Positions 1 through 9,100 of a DNA stretch of 64,000 nucleotides are shown piece after piece; the stretch's first letter is position 1, and each line of letters opens with the position of its first letter. Below the pieces are notes generated by a model. That model was given only the letters and a program-made list of their open reading frames with translations, had not been told where the DNA came from and did not search any database. The position numbers were made by a program, and so were the translations under genes. This DNA comes from Chloroflexi bacterium HGW-Chloroflexi-10. Lineage in GTDB: Bacteria; Chloroflexota; Anaerolineae; Anaerolineales; Anaerolineaceae. The stretch spans positions 107,329 to 171,328 of the forward strand of contig PHBZ01000013.1 of the NCBI GenBank assembly GCA_002840755.1. Direction: 5' to 3'.

Positions 1-1565
1 AAATCAAATGCCTGACGGCGCAGTTCCTGCACGTTCGCCCAGCGGTCAATGCTCTCTTCTTCGGAAGCGTCGCTCAAAAATTCCTGATATTCCACATCCA
101 GTAAAATCCGGTCAAACAGATCTGGTAGCGCTATACCCTGCGTTGCTGCATCAATCCAGCCAGCCAGCAAACGCGCAAATTTCCACAATGGTTGGGCGCT
201 GCGGTCCAGTTCCACCCAGTAGGAAGATTGGTTGCCGCGTTCCGCCAGTTCCAGCAGCACCGCGCTCATACTTACATCTGCCAAGCGCGCCACTTCGGCC
301 AGCTTGTCGACTGCCTTATCGCCAATCTTGCGTGGCGGCACATTAATCACCCGGCGCAAGCCCATTTCATCCTTCGGGTTATGCACCAGACGCAAATAAG
401 CGATCACATCCCTCACCTCACGTCGGCCGTAAAAGCGTTGAGCGCCCACTAACCGGTAAGGTATTCCCGCCTTCATGAAGGCTTCCTCCAGCATGCGTGA
501 CTGTGCGTTCATGCGATACATCACTGCAAAAGAGCCAGCCTGCACCCCATTGCGCAGTTCCGCCTGAATGGTACGCACCACATAATCGGCCTCATCGCGG
601 TCGTCCTCGGCGTTGTAAAAGCGTGCTAGGTCGCCGCTTTGTCGCTGGGTAAACAGAGCCTTGGGCGTGCGGTACTTGTTACGGTCGATCACCGCGCGCG
701 CTACATCCAGCACCACCTGGGTGGAGCGGTAATTCTCTTCCAGTAAAATTTTCTGGCTGTTTTTATTGTCTTCTTCAAAGCGCAGCACATTGCGGTAATC
801 CGCGCCGCGCCAGCGGTAAATCGATTGGTCTTCATCCCCCACCACGAACAGGTTATTGTGCACACTGGCAAACAGCTTCACTAGTTCGTACTGGATCTGG
901 TTGGTATCCTGAAACTCATCCACCAGCACATATTCAAAACGGCCGGCATATTTCTGTCGCACTTCGGGCTCGTTGTAAAGCAAATGTAACGCCAGCAGCA
1001 GCAGATCATCAAAATCTACAGCATTACTGGCCCGCAGACCCTTTTCGTAGCGCTCATAAATATCCCGAATGGTCTGATCCCGCGAGGTCTTGATCAGGTA
1101 TTCCTTGGGCACAATCATCTCATTTTTGGCGCGTGAAATAGCCGATTGAACCGGGCCGGGGCGGTAGAGCTTATCATTCAGATTCATGTCCTGAATGATC
1201 GTTTTGATCAGGCCTACCTGGTCATCCACATCATAAATCACAAAATTATTGTCAACCGGCAGATACTGGGCCTCACGCCGCAGGATCTTGGCGCAAATCG
1301 AGTGAAACGTTCCCAACCACACGTCATCTGCGCGCTGGTCGAGCATCTTTTCCAGGCGCGACTTCATCTCTTTGGCAGCCTTGTTGGTAAAGGTCACCGC
1401 CAGGATGCTGTAAGGCCGTACCCCCAGGTCACGGATCAGATAGGCGATGCGCTGGGTGAGCACCCGCGTCTTACCCGAGCCAGGCCCGGCCAGCACCAGT
1501 GTGGCGCCGCTTTCCGCAGTTACCGCGCTGTATTGTTGTTGGTTGAGAGAACTGAGTTGGTTCAT
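1..1565 (-). CDS. pcrA: ATP-dependent DNA helicase UvrD/PcrA (3' end outside window)
   Basis: Superfamily 1A 3'-5' DNA helicase acting in repair and replication restart. Translation from the ATG at 1563-1565 reads MNQLSSLNQQQ and stays open to the window edge, giving about 521 of the usual 700-750 residues. Helicase motifs appear in order: Walker A AGPGSGKT (residues 26-33), motif Ia TFTNKAA, motif II VDEFQDTN, motif III GDEDQSIYRWRGA, motif IV EENYRST. The C-terminal part with motifs V and VI lies outside the window. A sigma-70-like promoter sits only 9 nt upstream of the ATG and there is no Shine-Dalgarno, so the mRNA is probably leaderless. UvrD versus PcrA cannot be separated from this fragment. 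Confidence 0.95.
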   Translation of the reverse strand, partial: MNQLSSLNQQQYSAVTAESGATLVLAGPGSGKTRVLTQRIAYLIRDLGVRPYSILAVTFTNKAAKEMKSRLEKMLDQRADDVWLGTFHSICAKILRREAQYLPVDNNFVIYDVDDQVGLIKTIIQDMNLNDKLYRPGPVQSAISRAKNEMIVPKEYLIKTSRDQTIRDIYERYEKGLRASNAVDFDDLLLLALHLLYNEPEVRQKYAGRFEYVLVDEFQDTNQIQYELVKLFASVHNNLFVVGDEDQSIYRWRGADYRNVLRFEEDNKNSQKILLEENYRSTQVVLDVARAVIDRNKYRTPKALFTQRQSGDLARFYNAEDDRDEADYVVRTIQAELRNGVQAGSFAVMYRMNAQSRMLEEAFMKAGIPYRLVGAQRFYGRREVRDVIAYLRLVHNPKDEMGLRRVINVPPRKIGDKAVDKLAEVARLADVSMSAVLLELAERGNQSSYWVELDRSAQPLWKFARLLAGWIDAATQGIALPDLFDRILLDVEYQEFLSDASEEESIDRWANVQELRRQAFD

Positions 1566-1574
1566 ACGGCAGGG

Positions 1575-1604
1575 ATTGTACCCGTTGATCATAGCCTCTG
1601 TCAA
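1575..1604 (-). promoter_or_regulatory. Promoter of pcrA, predicted leaderless
   Basis: On the minus strand, -35 TTGACA (1599-1604) and -10 TACAAT (1575-1580) are 18 bp apart. The -10 ends 9 nt before the ATG, so transcription should begin within about 0-3 nt of the start codon. No purine-rich ribosome site fits in that gap. No LexA box is visible here. Confidence 0.7.
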
Positions 1605-1611
1605 CGGCACG

Positions 1612-1713
1612 GCCAGGAATCCGGGATTAGGAAATCGGAATTGGAAGGCGGGTCGCTGTTTCCTGATAACTGCTTCCTGACAACTGATAACTGCTTCCTG
1701 ATCCCTCTTTTAA
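1612..1713. repeat. Degenerate heptamer (period-7) repeat tract
   Basis: Two blocks with a 7-bp period. The first is built from GGAATCC/GGGATTA/GGAAATC-type units, the second from TTCCTGA/TAACTGC units. Similar period-7 tracts recur in many other intergenic regions of this window. They resemble the short tandemly repeated repetitive (STRR) sequences described in cyanobacteria; that comparison is by look only. Confidence 0.6.
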
Positions 1714-1839
1714 CCAAAACATAACATAACCTTAATCCCGGTGTAAAAACAAACTACCCTTTATCCTTTACAATGAACCCTGTGATCAGATATTGCGTAA
1801 AAATACCATAAAAATGTCATAAAAAACTCATGAATTTCA

Positions 1840-1870
1840 TTAACAGTTCTGTAAACAGGTATGCTACAAT
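1840..1870 (+). promoter_or_regulatory. Promoter of first secreted nuclease gene (extended -10)
   Basis: TTAACA (1840-1845), 19 bp, then TGC-TACAAT (extended -10, TACAAT at 1865-1870). The same layout with the same 19-bp spacing precedes the second nuclease gene at 5867-5897. The long spacer is compensated by the TG extension. Transcription should start near 1877. Confidence 0.6.
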
Positions 1871-1876
1871 ACCATT

Positions 1877-2163
1877 GGAGGGAAGCGCAAGAAACATCCC
1901 TATCAACATACATACTATTTGCTCCATACAATTGATTTAACCCCACCCCATGCTTTCGTGAACACGGAAGCATCCTTTATCTCTATTCCTGCCTACTCTG
2001 GCAATAAAATTCTTTTTCAAGGAGGAAAAAGCCAATATTTAAACTTCGTCAAACGTTGCGACATGCCGCGGAATCCTCATAAAACCAACCGCGCCGTCAC
2101 AATGCAGGCTTTTAAGGGAGGGTAAAAGCCGCCGAAATATCCTATTTTTTGGAGATGGAATTA
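1877..2163 (+). promoter_or_regulatory. Long structured leader of first nuclease gene (type unknown)
   Basis: About 287 nt untranslated, covering most of the 600-base gap before the nuclease gene. Elements shared with the leader at 5904-6191: a 5' box of GGGA, GCGCAAGAA and TCCC able to form a small hairpin; a hairpin GCTTTCGT-GAAC-ACGGAAGC; and purine-rich SD-like sequences shown in hairpin loops, CTTTTTC-AAGGAG-GAAAAAG near 2020-2036 and GGCTTTT-AAGGGAGGGT-AAAAGCC near 2107-2130. The true ribosome site is GGAG at 2151-2154, 9 nt before ATG 2164. I could not match it to a riboswitch class I know. Confidence 0.5.
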
Positions 2164-5100
2164 ATGAATAAAAAACAAAGTTTTCTGAATATTCTTTTGA
2201 TCGGCTCTCTGCTGATCTCTGCTCTGGCGTTTGTTCAGCCACAGCAGGTTGTCAAAGCATATACAACCGATAGTACTGTATTTATCAATGAAATTCATTA
2301 TGATGACGGAAGTACTGATGCAAATGAAGGTGTTGAAATCGCCGGTCCTGCAGGCACTAACCTTGCCGGTTGGGCCCTGGTTCCCTATAACGGAAGTGGT
2401 GGTGCGACCTACTCAATCACTCCACTCAGTGGAACAATAACAAATCAACAAAATGGTTATGGCACTTTGTTCTTTGCCATTTCGGGCCTTCAGAATGGGG
2501 CACCAGATGGTATTGCTCTAGTAAATACCAGCAATACTGTTGTGATGTTCTTAAGTTATGAAGGAAGCTTTGCCGCCACTAGTGGAGCAGCAAGTGGGTT
2601 AACCAGCACAGACATAGGCGTTAGCGAAGCTGGAACCGAAGCAGATGGTCTATCCTTGCAACTTTCCGGCACTGGTGATTCCTATACCGATTTCAACTGG
2701 CAAGCAGTTTCCACTGCAACTTCCAATGCTGTGAACAATGGTCAGACTTTCGGTACCGTCAACCAACCCATCGTCCCCACCTGCCCGGCCAGCATCACCG
2801 CCGTAGTAGGCGCTGCTGCCTCTGACACCTTCTCCGCCGTCGATCCGGACGGCATCGTCACCAGCACGGCCATCACCAGCGCAGCCGTGACCGGCATCAG
2901 CCTGACCGGCGTCACTGCCGCCGCCGCCAACGGTGAAAGCCTGAGCGGCACACTCTCCATTGCCGATACCGTTGCCGCCGGCAGCTACAATGTCGAGATC
3001 ACCTTCACCAACACCGACACCCCCACCCCGCAGACTGCCGCCTGTACCGTCCCGGTCAATGTGGTTACTTCCGAGCCTATCGTTCCCACGTGCCCGGCCA
3101 GTATCTCCACCCCGTTTGGTATAGCCGCCTCAGATAGCTTCTCTGCAAGTGATGCGGATGGCATAGTCACCGGCGCGGTCATCACTAGCACCCTTGTGAC
3201 TGGCATCACCCTGACCGCTGTCACTGCCGCCGCCGCCAACGGCGCAAGCCTGAGCGGCACACTCTCCATCGCCGATACCGTTGCCGCCGGCAGCTACAAC
3301 GTTGAAATCACCTTCACCAATACCGATACTCCCACCGCGCAAACCGCTGCCTGTACTGTTCCGGTGACCGTTGTGAATGAACCCATCGTTCCCACTTGCC
3401 CGGCCAGTATCTCCGCCTTTACAGGTACAGCCGCAAGTGGCAATTTTTCTGCAAGTGACGCCGACGGTACCGTTACCAGCGCGGCTATCACCAGCACTGC
3501 CGTGCCCGGCATCACCCTGTCCGGTGTTACAGCTGCCTCAGGTACCGGCGCAAGCCTGAGTGGGACACTCTCGATTGCAGACACCACTGCAGCCGGAGGT
3601 TATAGTGTTGTCATTCAATTCACCAATACAGACACCCCCACCGCACAGACCGCCACCTGCACCGTTCCGGTGACCGTTGTAAATATAACCCGAATTCATG
3701 ATATCCAGGGCAACGGCGCCAGCAGTCCCCTGGTTGGCACTACTGTAACCGTCAGTGGTATCGTGACCGCTGATTTCCAGGCCTCGACCAGCGGCTTTAA
3801 TGGCTATTATTTACAGGAACCGGACAGTGATGCGGATGCTGATCCTGCCACCTCGGAAGGTGTCTTTGTATATAATACTTCTAATGCCGTTTCAGTAGGT
3901 GATAAAGTTCGATTCACATCCACAGTTACAGAATTTAACGGTCTGACCGAACTGACCACCGTCAGCGCTTTTTCCCTTATCAGTTCCGGGAATCCTCTCC
4001 CAACTGCTGCAACAGTTACCTTACCGCTTACAACCGCGACCGATTTCGAAAAGTATGAAGGCATGCTCGTTGCCTTCCCGCAGGATCTGGTCATTTCAGA
4101 ATATTTCAATTTCGACCGCTATGGCGAAATCGTTCTGACCACCAGCCGCTACCTGACCCCCACCGCGCAGTATGAACCCGGCTCACCGGAAGCATTGGCT
4201 GCCATGGACAATTTCTTGTTGAATTCAATTACCGTGGATGATGGCCGTACTTCTCAAAACGCTGATCCGGCCTACCACCCCAATGGTGCTATTTTTGATC
4301 TGACCAACCTGTTCCGCGGTGGTGATACGGTTAAAAACGTAACCGGTATTATGGATTATCGCAACAGCGCCTTTAAAATTCAACCCACTCAGGGTGCTGA
4401 TTACACTCCTGCCAACCCGCGCACCGCTACCCCGGAAGATGTCGGCGGCACTCTCAAAGTCGCCAGCTTTAACGTTCTCAACTACTTCACCACACTCAAC
4501 AGCCGCGGCGCCAATACCGCCGAAGAATTTGCCCGCCAGCGCGCCAAAATCATTGCCGCCATTAGTGCGATCGACGCCGATGTAGTCGGTTTGATGGAAA
4601 TTGAAAATAATACAGCCGCTATCCAGGATTTGGTCAACGGTCTGAATACGGCAACAGCCGCCGGCACTTATGCCTACATCGATACCGGTCCCATCGGTAC
4701 TGACGAAATCAAAGTAGCCATGATCTACCAGCCGGCCAGCGTAACCCCGCAGGGTGAATATGCTCTTCTGGATTCCAGTGTGGACCCCGACTTCGACTCC
4801 AGCTCAAACCGCCCTATGCTGACCCAAAGCTTCCAGATCAGCAATGGCAAAATTTTCACCGTTGCAGTCAACCACCTTAAATCCAAAGGTTCCGCATGTA
4901 CTGGCGACCCCGATCTGGGGGATGGCGCCGGTAACTGTAACCTCACTCGTACAGCCGCTGCCCAGACCATCGTGGATTGGCTGGAAACTGACCCAACCGG
5001 TAGCGGCAGTAGCAATTACCTGATCATCGGCGACCTGAATGCTTATGACAAGGAAGACCCGATTGACGCCATTAAAGCCGGCGCGGATGACATCGCCGGC

Positions 5101-5712
5101 ACTGCTGACGATTATACCGATTTGATCTTCACCCATATTGGCGAGAATGCTTACTCTTACGTCTTTGATGGCCAGACCGGTTATCTCGACCATGCCCTTG
5201 CCAGTGCAGGTCTGACTCCCCAGGTCTCGGATGTCACCATCTGGCACATCAACTCCGATGAACCCGACCTGATCGACTACGATATGACCTATAAAGCTGA
5301 TGCTCAGGACGCCATCTACGCCCCGGATGCCTACCGCGCTTCGGATCACGACCCGGTCATCATCGGTCTGAATCTTAATGATGCTCCTGTTGCTGTTGAT
5401 GACAGCTATGCTGTGGATGAAACCCGTCAACTAACCGTTGGCGGCAGGGGTGTACTCGCCAACGACACCGATGCTGAAGGTGATACGCTTTTTGCCGAAC
5501 TGGTAACCTCCACAGCCCACGGCACATTAAGCCTGCACCCGGGTGGTTCCTTTACTTACACCCCCGATGACAATTTCAGCGGGATAGACACCTTTACCTA
5601 TAAAGCTACTGACGGAACAGCTTATAGCAATATTGCCACCGTCACCATTAACGTCCCCACCATCCCAGTCACCGGCGGAACAACCATCTACTTACCATTT
5701 ATCCTCCGCTAA
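2164..5712 (+). CDS. Secreted ExeM/NucH-type endonuclease with lamin-tail and cadherin-like domains
   Basis: Secreted metal-dependent nuclease of the endonuclease/exonuclease/phosphatase (EEP, DNase I-like) superfamily, likely degrading extracellular DNA. ATG 2164 is preferred over TTG 2149 because GGAG at 2151-2154 fits it. Order: Sec signal peptide (1-32), lamin-tail-like domain (~35-195), three ~102-residue Ig-like modules starting PTCPASI (~202-509), an OB-fold-like domain (~515-700), the EEP domain (~760-1070) and a VCBS/cadherin-like domain (~1075-1165). Catalytic motifs are complete: FNVLNYF, E812 in MEIEN, N903-H904 in NHLKSKG, D957/N959 in GDLNAY, D1061-H1062 in SDHDP. It ends in IYLPFILR, a tail shared with three other large secreted proteins here. 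It is the intact copy of a tandem duplicate. Confidence 0.88.
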   Translation: MNKKQSFLNILLIGSLLISALAFVQPQQVVKAYTTDSTVFINEIHYDDGSTDANEGVEIAGPAGTNLAGWALVPYNGSGGATYSITPLSGTITNQQNGYGTLFFAISGLQNGAPDGIALVNTSNTVVMFLSYEGSFAATSGAASGLTSTDIGVSEAGTEADGLSLQLSGTGDSYTDFNWQAVSTATSNAVNNGQTFGTVNQPIVPTCPASITAVVGAAASDTFSAVDPDGIVTSTAITSAAVTGISLTGVTAAAANGESLSGTLSIADTVAAGSYNVEITFTNTDTPTPQTAACTVPVNVVTSEPIVPTCPASISTPFGIAASDSFSASDADGIVTGAVITSTLVTGITLTAVTAAAANGASLSGTLSIADTVAAGSYNVEITFTNTDTPTAQTAACTVPVTVVNEPIVPTCPASISAFTGTAASGNFSASDADGTVTSAAITSTAVPGITLSGVTAASGTGASLSGTLSIADTTAAGGYSVVIQFTNTDTPTAQTATCTVPVTVVNITRIHDIQGNGASSPLVGTTVTVSGIVTADFQASTSGFNGYYLQEPDSDADADPATSEGVFVYNTSNAVSVGDKVRFTSTVTEFNGLTELTTVSAFSLISSGNPLPTAATVTLPLTTATDFEKYEGMLVAFPQDLVISEYFNFDRYGEIVLTTSRYLTPTAQYEPGSPEALAAMDNFLLNSITVDDGRTSQNADPAYHPNGAIFDLTNLFRGGDTVKNVTGIMDYRNSAFKIQPTQGADYTPANPRTATPEDVGGTLKVASFNVLNYFTTLNSRGANTAEEFARQRAKIIAAISAIDADVVGLMEIENNTAAIQDLVNGLNTATAAGTYAYIDTGPIGTDEIKVAMIYQPASVTPQGEYALLDSSVDPDFDSSSNRPMLTQSFQISNGKIFTVAVNHLKSKGSACTGDPDLGDGAGNCNLTRTAAAQTIVDWLETDPTGSGSSNYLIIGDLNAYDKEDPIDAIKAGADDIAGTADDYTDLIFTHIGENAYSYVFDGQTGYLDHALASAGLTPQVSDVTIWHINSDEPDLIDYDMTYKADAQDAIYAPDAYRASDHDPVIIGLNLNDAPVAVDDSYAVDETRQLTVGGRGVLANDTDAEGDTLFAELVTSTAHGTLSLHPGGSFTYTPDDNFSGIDTFTYKATDGTAYSNIATVTINVPTIPVTGGTTIYLPFILR
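2767..3690 (+). repeat. Three tandem Ig-like modules (309/306/309 bp) inside the nuclease gene
   Basis: Modules start at 2767, 3076 and 3382, each opening with codons for PI-V-PTCPASI. The first two are close to identical over long stretches, which suggests recent amplification or conversion. One diverged copy of the same module occurs in the neighbouring paralogue near 6946. The modules probably act as spacers between the lamin-tail domain and the nuclease. Confidence 0.8.
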
Positions 5713-5730
5713 ACATCCCTTTCTTACCAA

Positions 5731-5765
5731 AACCGGTTCCTCTCTCGAGGAACCGGTTTTTCTTT
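5731..5765 (+). terminator. Rho-independent terminator of first nuclease gene
   Basis: A perfect 12-bp stem AACCGGTTCCTC/GAGGAACCGGTT with a TCTC loop is followed by TTTCTTT. A clearly related hairpin follows the second nuclease gene at 10210-10240, with similar flanks (TTCTTACCAAAACCGG), so the terminator was duplicated along with the gene. Confidence 0.85.
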
Positions 5766-5766
5766 G

Positions 5767-5843
5767 CCCACTCCCCTCACTCATTACTCATTACTGTTCT
5801 TTTCCCAATTCCTGATTCCAAATTCCTATTTCCTACTCCCCCA
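5767..5843. repeat. Heptamer repeat tract (CATTACT and AATTCCT units)
   Basis: CATTACT units are followed by AATTCCT/GATTCCA/AATTCCT/ATTTCCT units in a 7-bp register. It lies between the terminator of the first nuclease gene and the promoter of the second. Confidence 0.65.
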
Positions 5844-5866
5844 AATCAAAATACTCCCCAATTTTA

Positions 5867-5897
5867 TTAACCCTTCTTCAGACAGCTATGCTAGAAT
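5867..5897 (+). promoter_or_regulatory. Promoter of second nuclease gene
   Basis: TTAACC (5867-5872), 19 bp, then TGC-TAGAAT (TAGAAT at 5892-5897). The sequence around it (GCTATGCTAGAATACC) matches the promoter region of the first nuclease gene, so both genes are probably controlled together. Confidence 0.6.
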
Positions 5898-5903
5898 ACC
5901 TAT

Positions 5904-6191
5904 GGGGAAACGCAAGAACCGTCCCTGTCAACTTTAACCTACACCCGTTATTTCACAAATTACCCAACCTCACCCTGAACTTTCGTAAACACGGAAGCAT
6001 CATTATCTGTATGCGCGCCGCATCGGCATGCATTTTTCTAAAGGAGGGAATCTCACACACTCAATTTAATGTACTGCAAAATTTCGGCTATCCGGCATAA
6101 CAAAGACGACACCCCGAAACAATTGTCCGTTTTAGCTTTTCCAGGAGGAAAAGCCGTTAAGTTGTAGTTTTTTTTTGGAGGGAAATTTTCA
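5904..6191 (+). promoter_or_regulatory. Long structured leader of second nuclease gene
   Basis: About 288 nt, nearly the same length as the leader at 1877-2163 and sharing its order: GGGGAAACGCAAGAA...TCCC box at the 5' end, hairpin CTTTCGT-AAAC-ACGGAAG, an orphan AAAGGAGGGAA near 6041, and hairpin GCTTTTCC-AGGA-GGAAAAGC at 6137-6157 with a GGAGG core. The true ribosome site GGAGGG lies at 6176-6181, 10 nt before ATG 6192. The sequence between the shared boxes is poorly conserved. That pattern fits a functional RNA or standby site rather than simple duplication remnant. Confidence 0.5.
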
Positions 6192-9100
6192 ATGAAGACA
6201 ACCAGTGTATTATGGCGTATGCTGATCATAATAGCATTGATCGTCACTGTATTCAACTTGGGGGTAACCACTGCGCAAGCCCAACCACTTGAAAATAGCA
6301 CGTATCATGCATTGTCCGGTGGCGCATTCGCCCAGGATTGGTCCAACGCAAACCTTATTACAGTTGATAATGATTGGTCGGGAGTACCCGGCATCCAAGG
6401 TTTTCGCGGAGTGGAATTAACTGGTACTGCAGGCGCAGACCCACAAACGATTTTAGTTTCCGACACATCTGGTGTCATACATGTGGCCCCCAATCGGTTG
6501 AATCCGGGAATAGAAACTACCGGAGGAGTTGGTGAACTTGCTATTGCAAATCCGGTCGTTGCATTACAGGGATCAGGAACAGCTGATGCACCATACCTGA
6601 AATTTTATGTAGATTCAACCAATTGCACCGATATCAAAGTGGCCTATAATGTCCGCGATGTGGACCCTTCAGCAGATAACGCAGTGCAACAAGTCGCTTT
6701 GCATTTTCGCACAGGCGGCGCTGGTGATTTCACCAACGTGCCGGCAGCTTATATAGCCGATGCTACCACAGGACCCGGATTAGCCACGTTGGTCACACCG
6801 ATCGATGTTACCCTGCCTGAAGCAGCAAACAACCAACCCTTTCTGGAAATCCGTGTCATGACAACCAATGCCATTGGTACCGATGAATGGGCTGGCATTG
6901 ACGACATTAACATATCCGGCACCTGCGGCGGCGCGACGAATGAACCTATCCTCCCCACCTGCCCGGCCAGTATCAGCACAACACATGGCATTGCTGCCAG
7001 TGGTGATTTCTCTGCAGCCGATCCGGACAGCACCCTTGACGACCCTGAAATCACCAACACACCCTCAATAACTGGCATCAGCCTCACCGATGTTCTCAAA
7101 AGTGGCGGCAATCTATCCGGCAAACTGTACGTGGACGCTGATACACCAATCGGTGCATACGAGGTTGAAATCAAATTTACCAACACCGATGCCACCCCCC
7201 AGGAGGCCGCCTGTACCGTCCCGGTAACCGTCTTTGCACCGACCTGCACTGCCGACGACATCACCAAAATCGGCGCTATCCAGGGCAGCGGCACCAGCGC
7301 AGCCATCACTGATGTTGTTACAGTCAAAGGCGTGGTTATCAGTGACAACGAAGGCGCATACCCGCAACTGCGCGGTTTTTATGTTCAGGATAGCGGCGAC
7401 GGCGACGAAACCACATCGGACGGCATCTTTGTCTACAATAACAGCAACAACAGCGTTGCCCTGGGTGATGTTGTTCAGGTAATCGGAACGCCCGCCGAAT
7501 ATCTGGGTCAAACCCAACTCGGCTCGGTAACATCAATTGAAATCTGCACCGCTACAGCCGCCATCACCCCCGTAGATCTCAATCTGCCCTTTGCTTCTGC
7601 GGACTACCTGGAGCGCTTTGAGGGCATGCTGGTACGTTTCCCGCAGACTCTATATGTGACCGAACATTACCAGCTTGGCCGCTTTGGACAGGTTACCCTT
7701 TCCGGCAGCAACCGTCTGAACCAGCCCACTCATATTGCCTTACCGGGTGTAGATGCACTCGCTCTGCAAGCCCAGAACGACCTCAACCGCATCATTGTCG
7801 ATGATTCCACCAATGATCAAAATCACGATCCAATACTGTTTGGCATGAATGGCAATCCCCTCACCGCTGCCAACACCTTGCGCGGCGGCGATACAGCCGT
7901 CAACATAGTCGGCGTGCTGACCTACACTGGGGGCGGTCACAGCGCCAGCCCGAATGCCTATCGTGTACGCCCTTTAAATGCCTTAACCGGATCGATCAAC
8001 TTTGTCAGTACTAATCCCCGTCCCGCCGATGCGCCGCCGCTTACAGCCGGGAACATTCGCGTGACCGCTATAAATCTGTTGAACTTCTTTAATACCCTGG
8101 ATGATAACGATGATCTCACACCAGGGTGTTTCCCGGGTATGACCGAAGAAGACTGCCGCGGTGCGGATAGCGACACGGAATTTGTTCGCCAATGGACAAA
8201 AACCGTAGAAACCATTGTCGGTACCCAGGCCGATATCATCGGCATCATGGAAATCGAAAATGATGGTTACGGTCCAGAAAGCGCTATTCAGTTCCTCATC
8301 GATAAACTCAATGCGGCCACCAGCGCCAGCACATACGCCTTCATTGATGCGGATACCCTTACTGGTGAAACCAATGTGTTGGGCACCGATGCCATCAAAG
8401 TAGGCATGCTCTACAAACCCGCAAAAGTTACCCCGGTAGGTACAACAGCAGTGCTTAATTCCACACAATTTGTTAACGGCGGCGACAGTGAAAAATCCAG
8501 CGCTTGTGATGACGTAGACGCCCTGGATGGTCAGAGCAATTGCAATATTGTGCGCACCAATGCGGCCAATGTTCTGGCGCGTTGGTTAGCCAGTGATCCC
8601 ACCGGCACCGCTCAGGCGGACGCCCTCATCGTGGGTGACTTAAATTCCTATGCGATGGAAGATCCCATTCGTGCCCTTCAAGCGCTTGGCTACACCAACC
8701 TGATCCGGCACTTCGCTGGAGATGCTGCTTATTCTTACGTTTTTGATGGACAATGGGGCTATCTCGATCACGCTCTCGGGACCCCCAAATTAACCAGCCA
8801 GGTAAGCAGCGTCACCGAATGGCACATCAATTCAGATGAACCTGCAGTATTGGACTACAATACCGAGTTCAAGAGTGCAGCTCAACTCGTCAGCCTGTAC
8901 GCTCCGGACGAATTCCGTATGTCCGACCATGATCCGCTATTGATCGATATCGATCTCAGTCTGGCCCCGGAAGCTGCGGATCAAATCATCGATATTAACG
9001 AAGATACAGCCGAAGAAATTACCCTGAAGGCTGTCAGCCTTAACAATGCTGCGGCTTTTTCCTACACGATCGTATCCGCTCCTTTGCACGGTACGCTTTC

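Noticed and set aside
1146..1724. 192-residue plus-strand ORF
   Set aside because: It lies antisense within pcrA, has no ribosome site and its end falls in the heptamer repeat tract; pcrA on the other strand has all helicase motifs.
1877..2163. Possible c-di-GMP (GEMM) riboswitch because of GACGCAA-like words
   Set aside because: The ACGCAAGAA word is present but the paired P2/P3 arms, their spacing and the tetraloop-receptor do not match the known consensus.
4804..5430. 208-residue minus-strand ORF
   Set aside because: Antisense shadow of the nuclease domain of the first secreted gene, caused by its codon pattern; no start signal or family resemblance.
5767..5843. CRISPR-like repeats
   Set aside because: Units are 7 bp with no spacers and no cas genes nearby; this is a degenerate tandem repeat.
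6749..7348. 199-residue minus-strand ORF
   Set aside because: Antisense to the Ig-like module of the second nuclease gene; same kind of shadow appears in the first gene.
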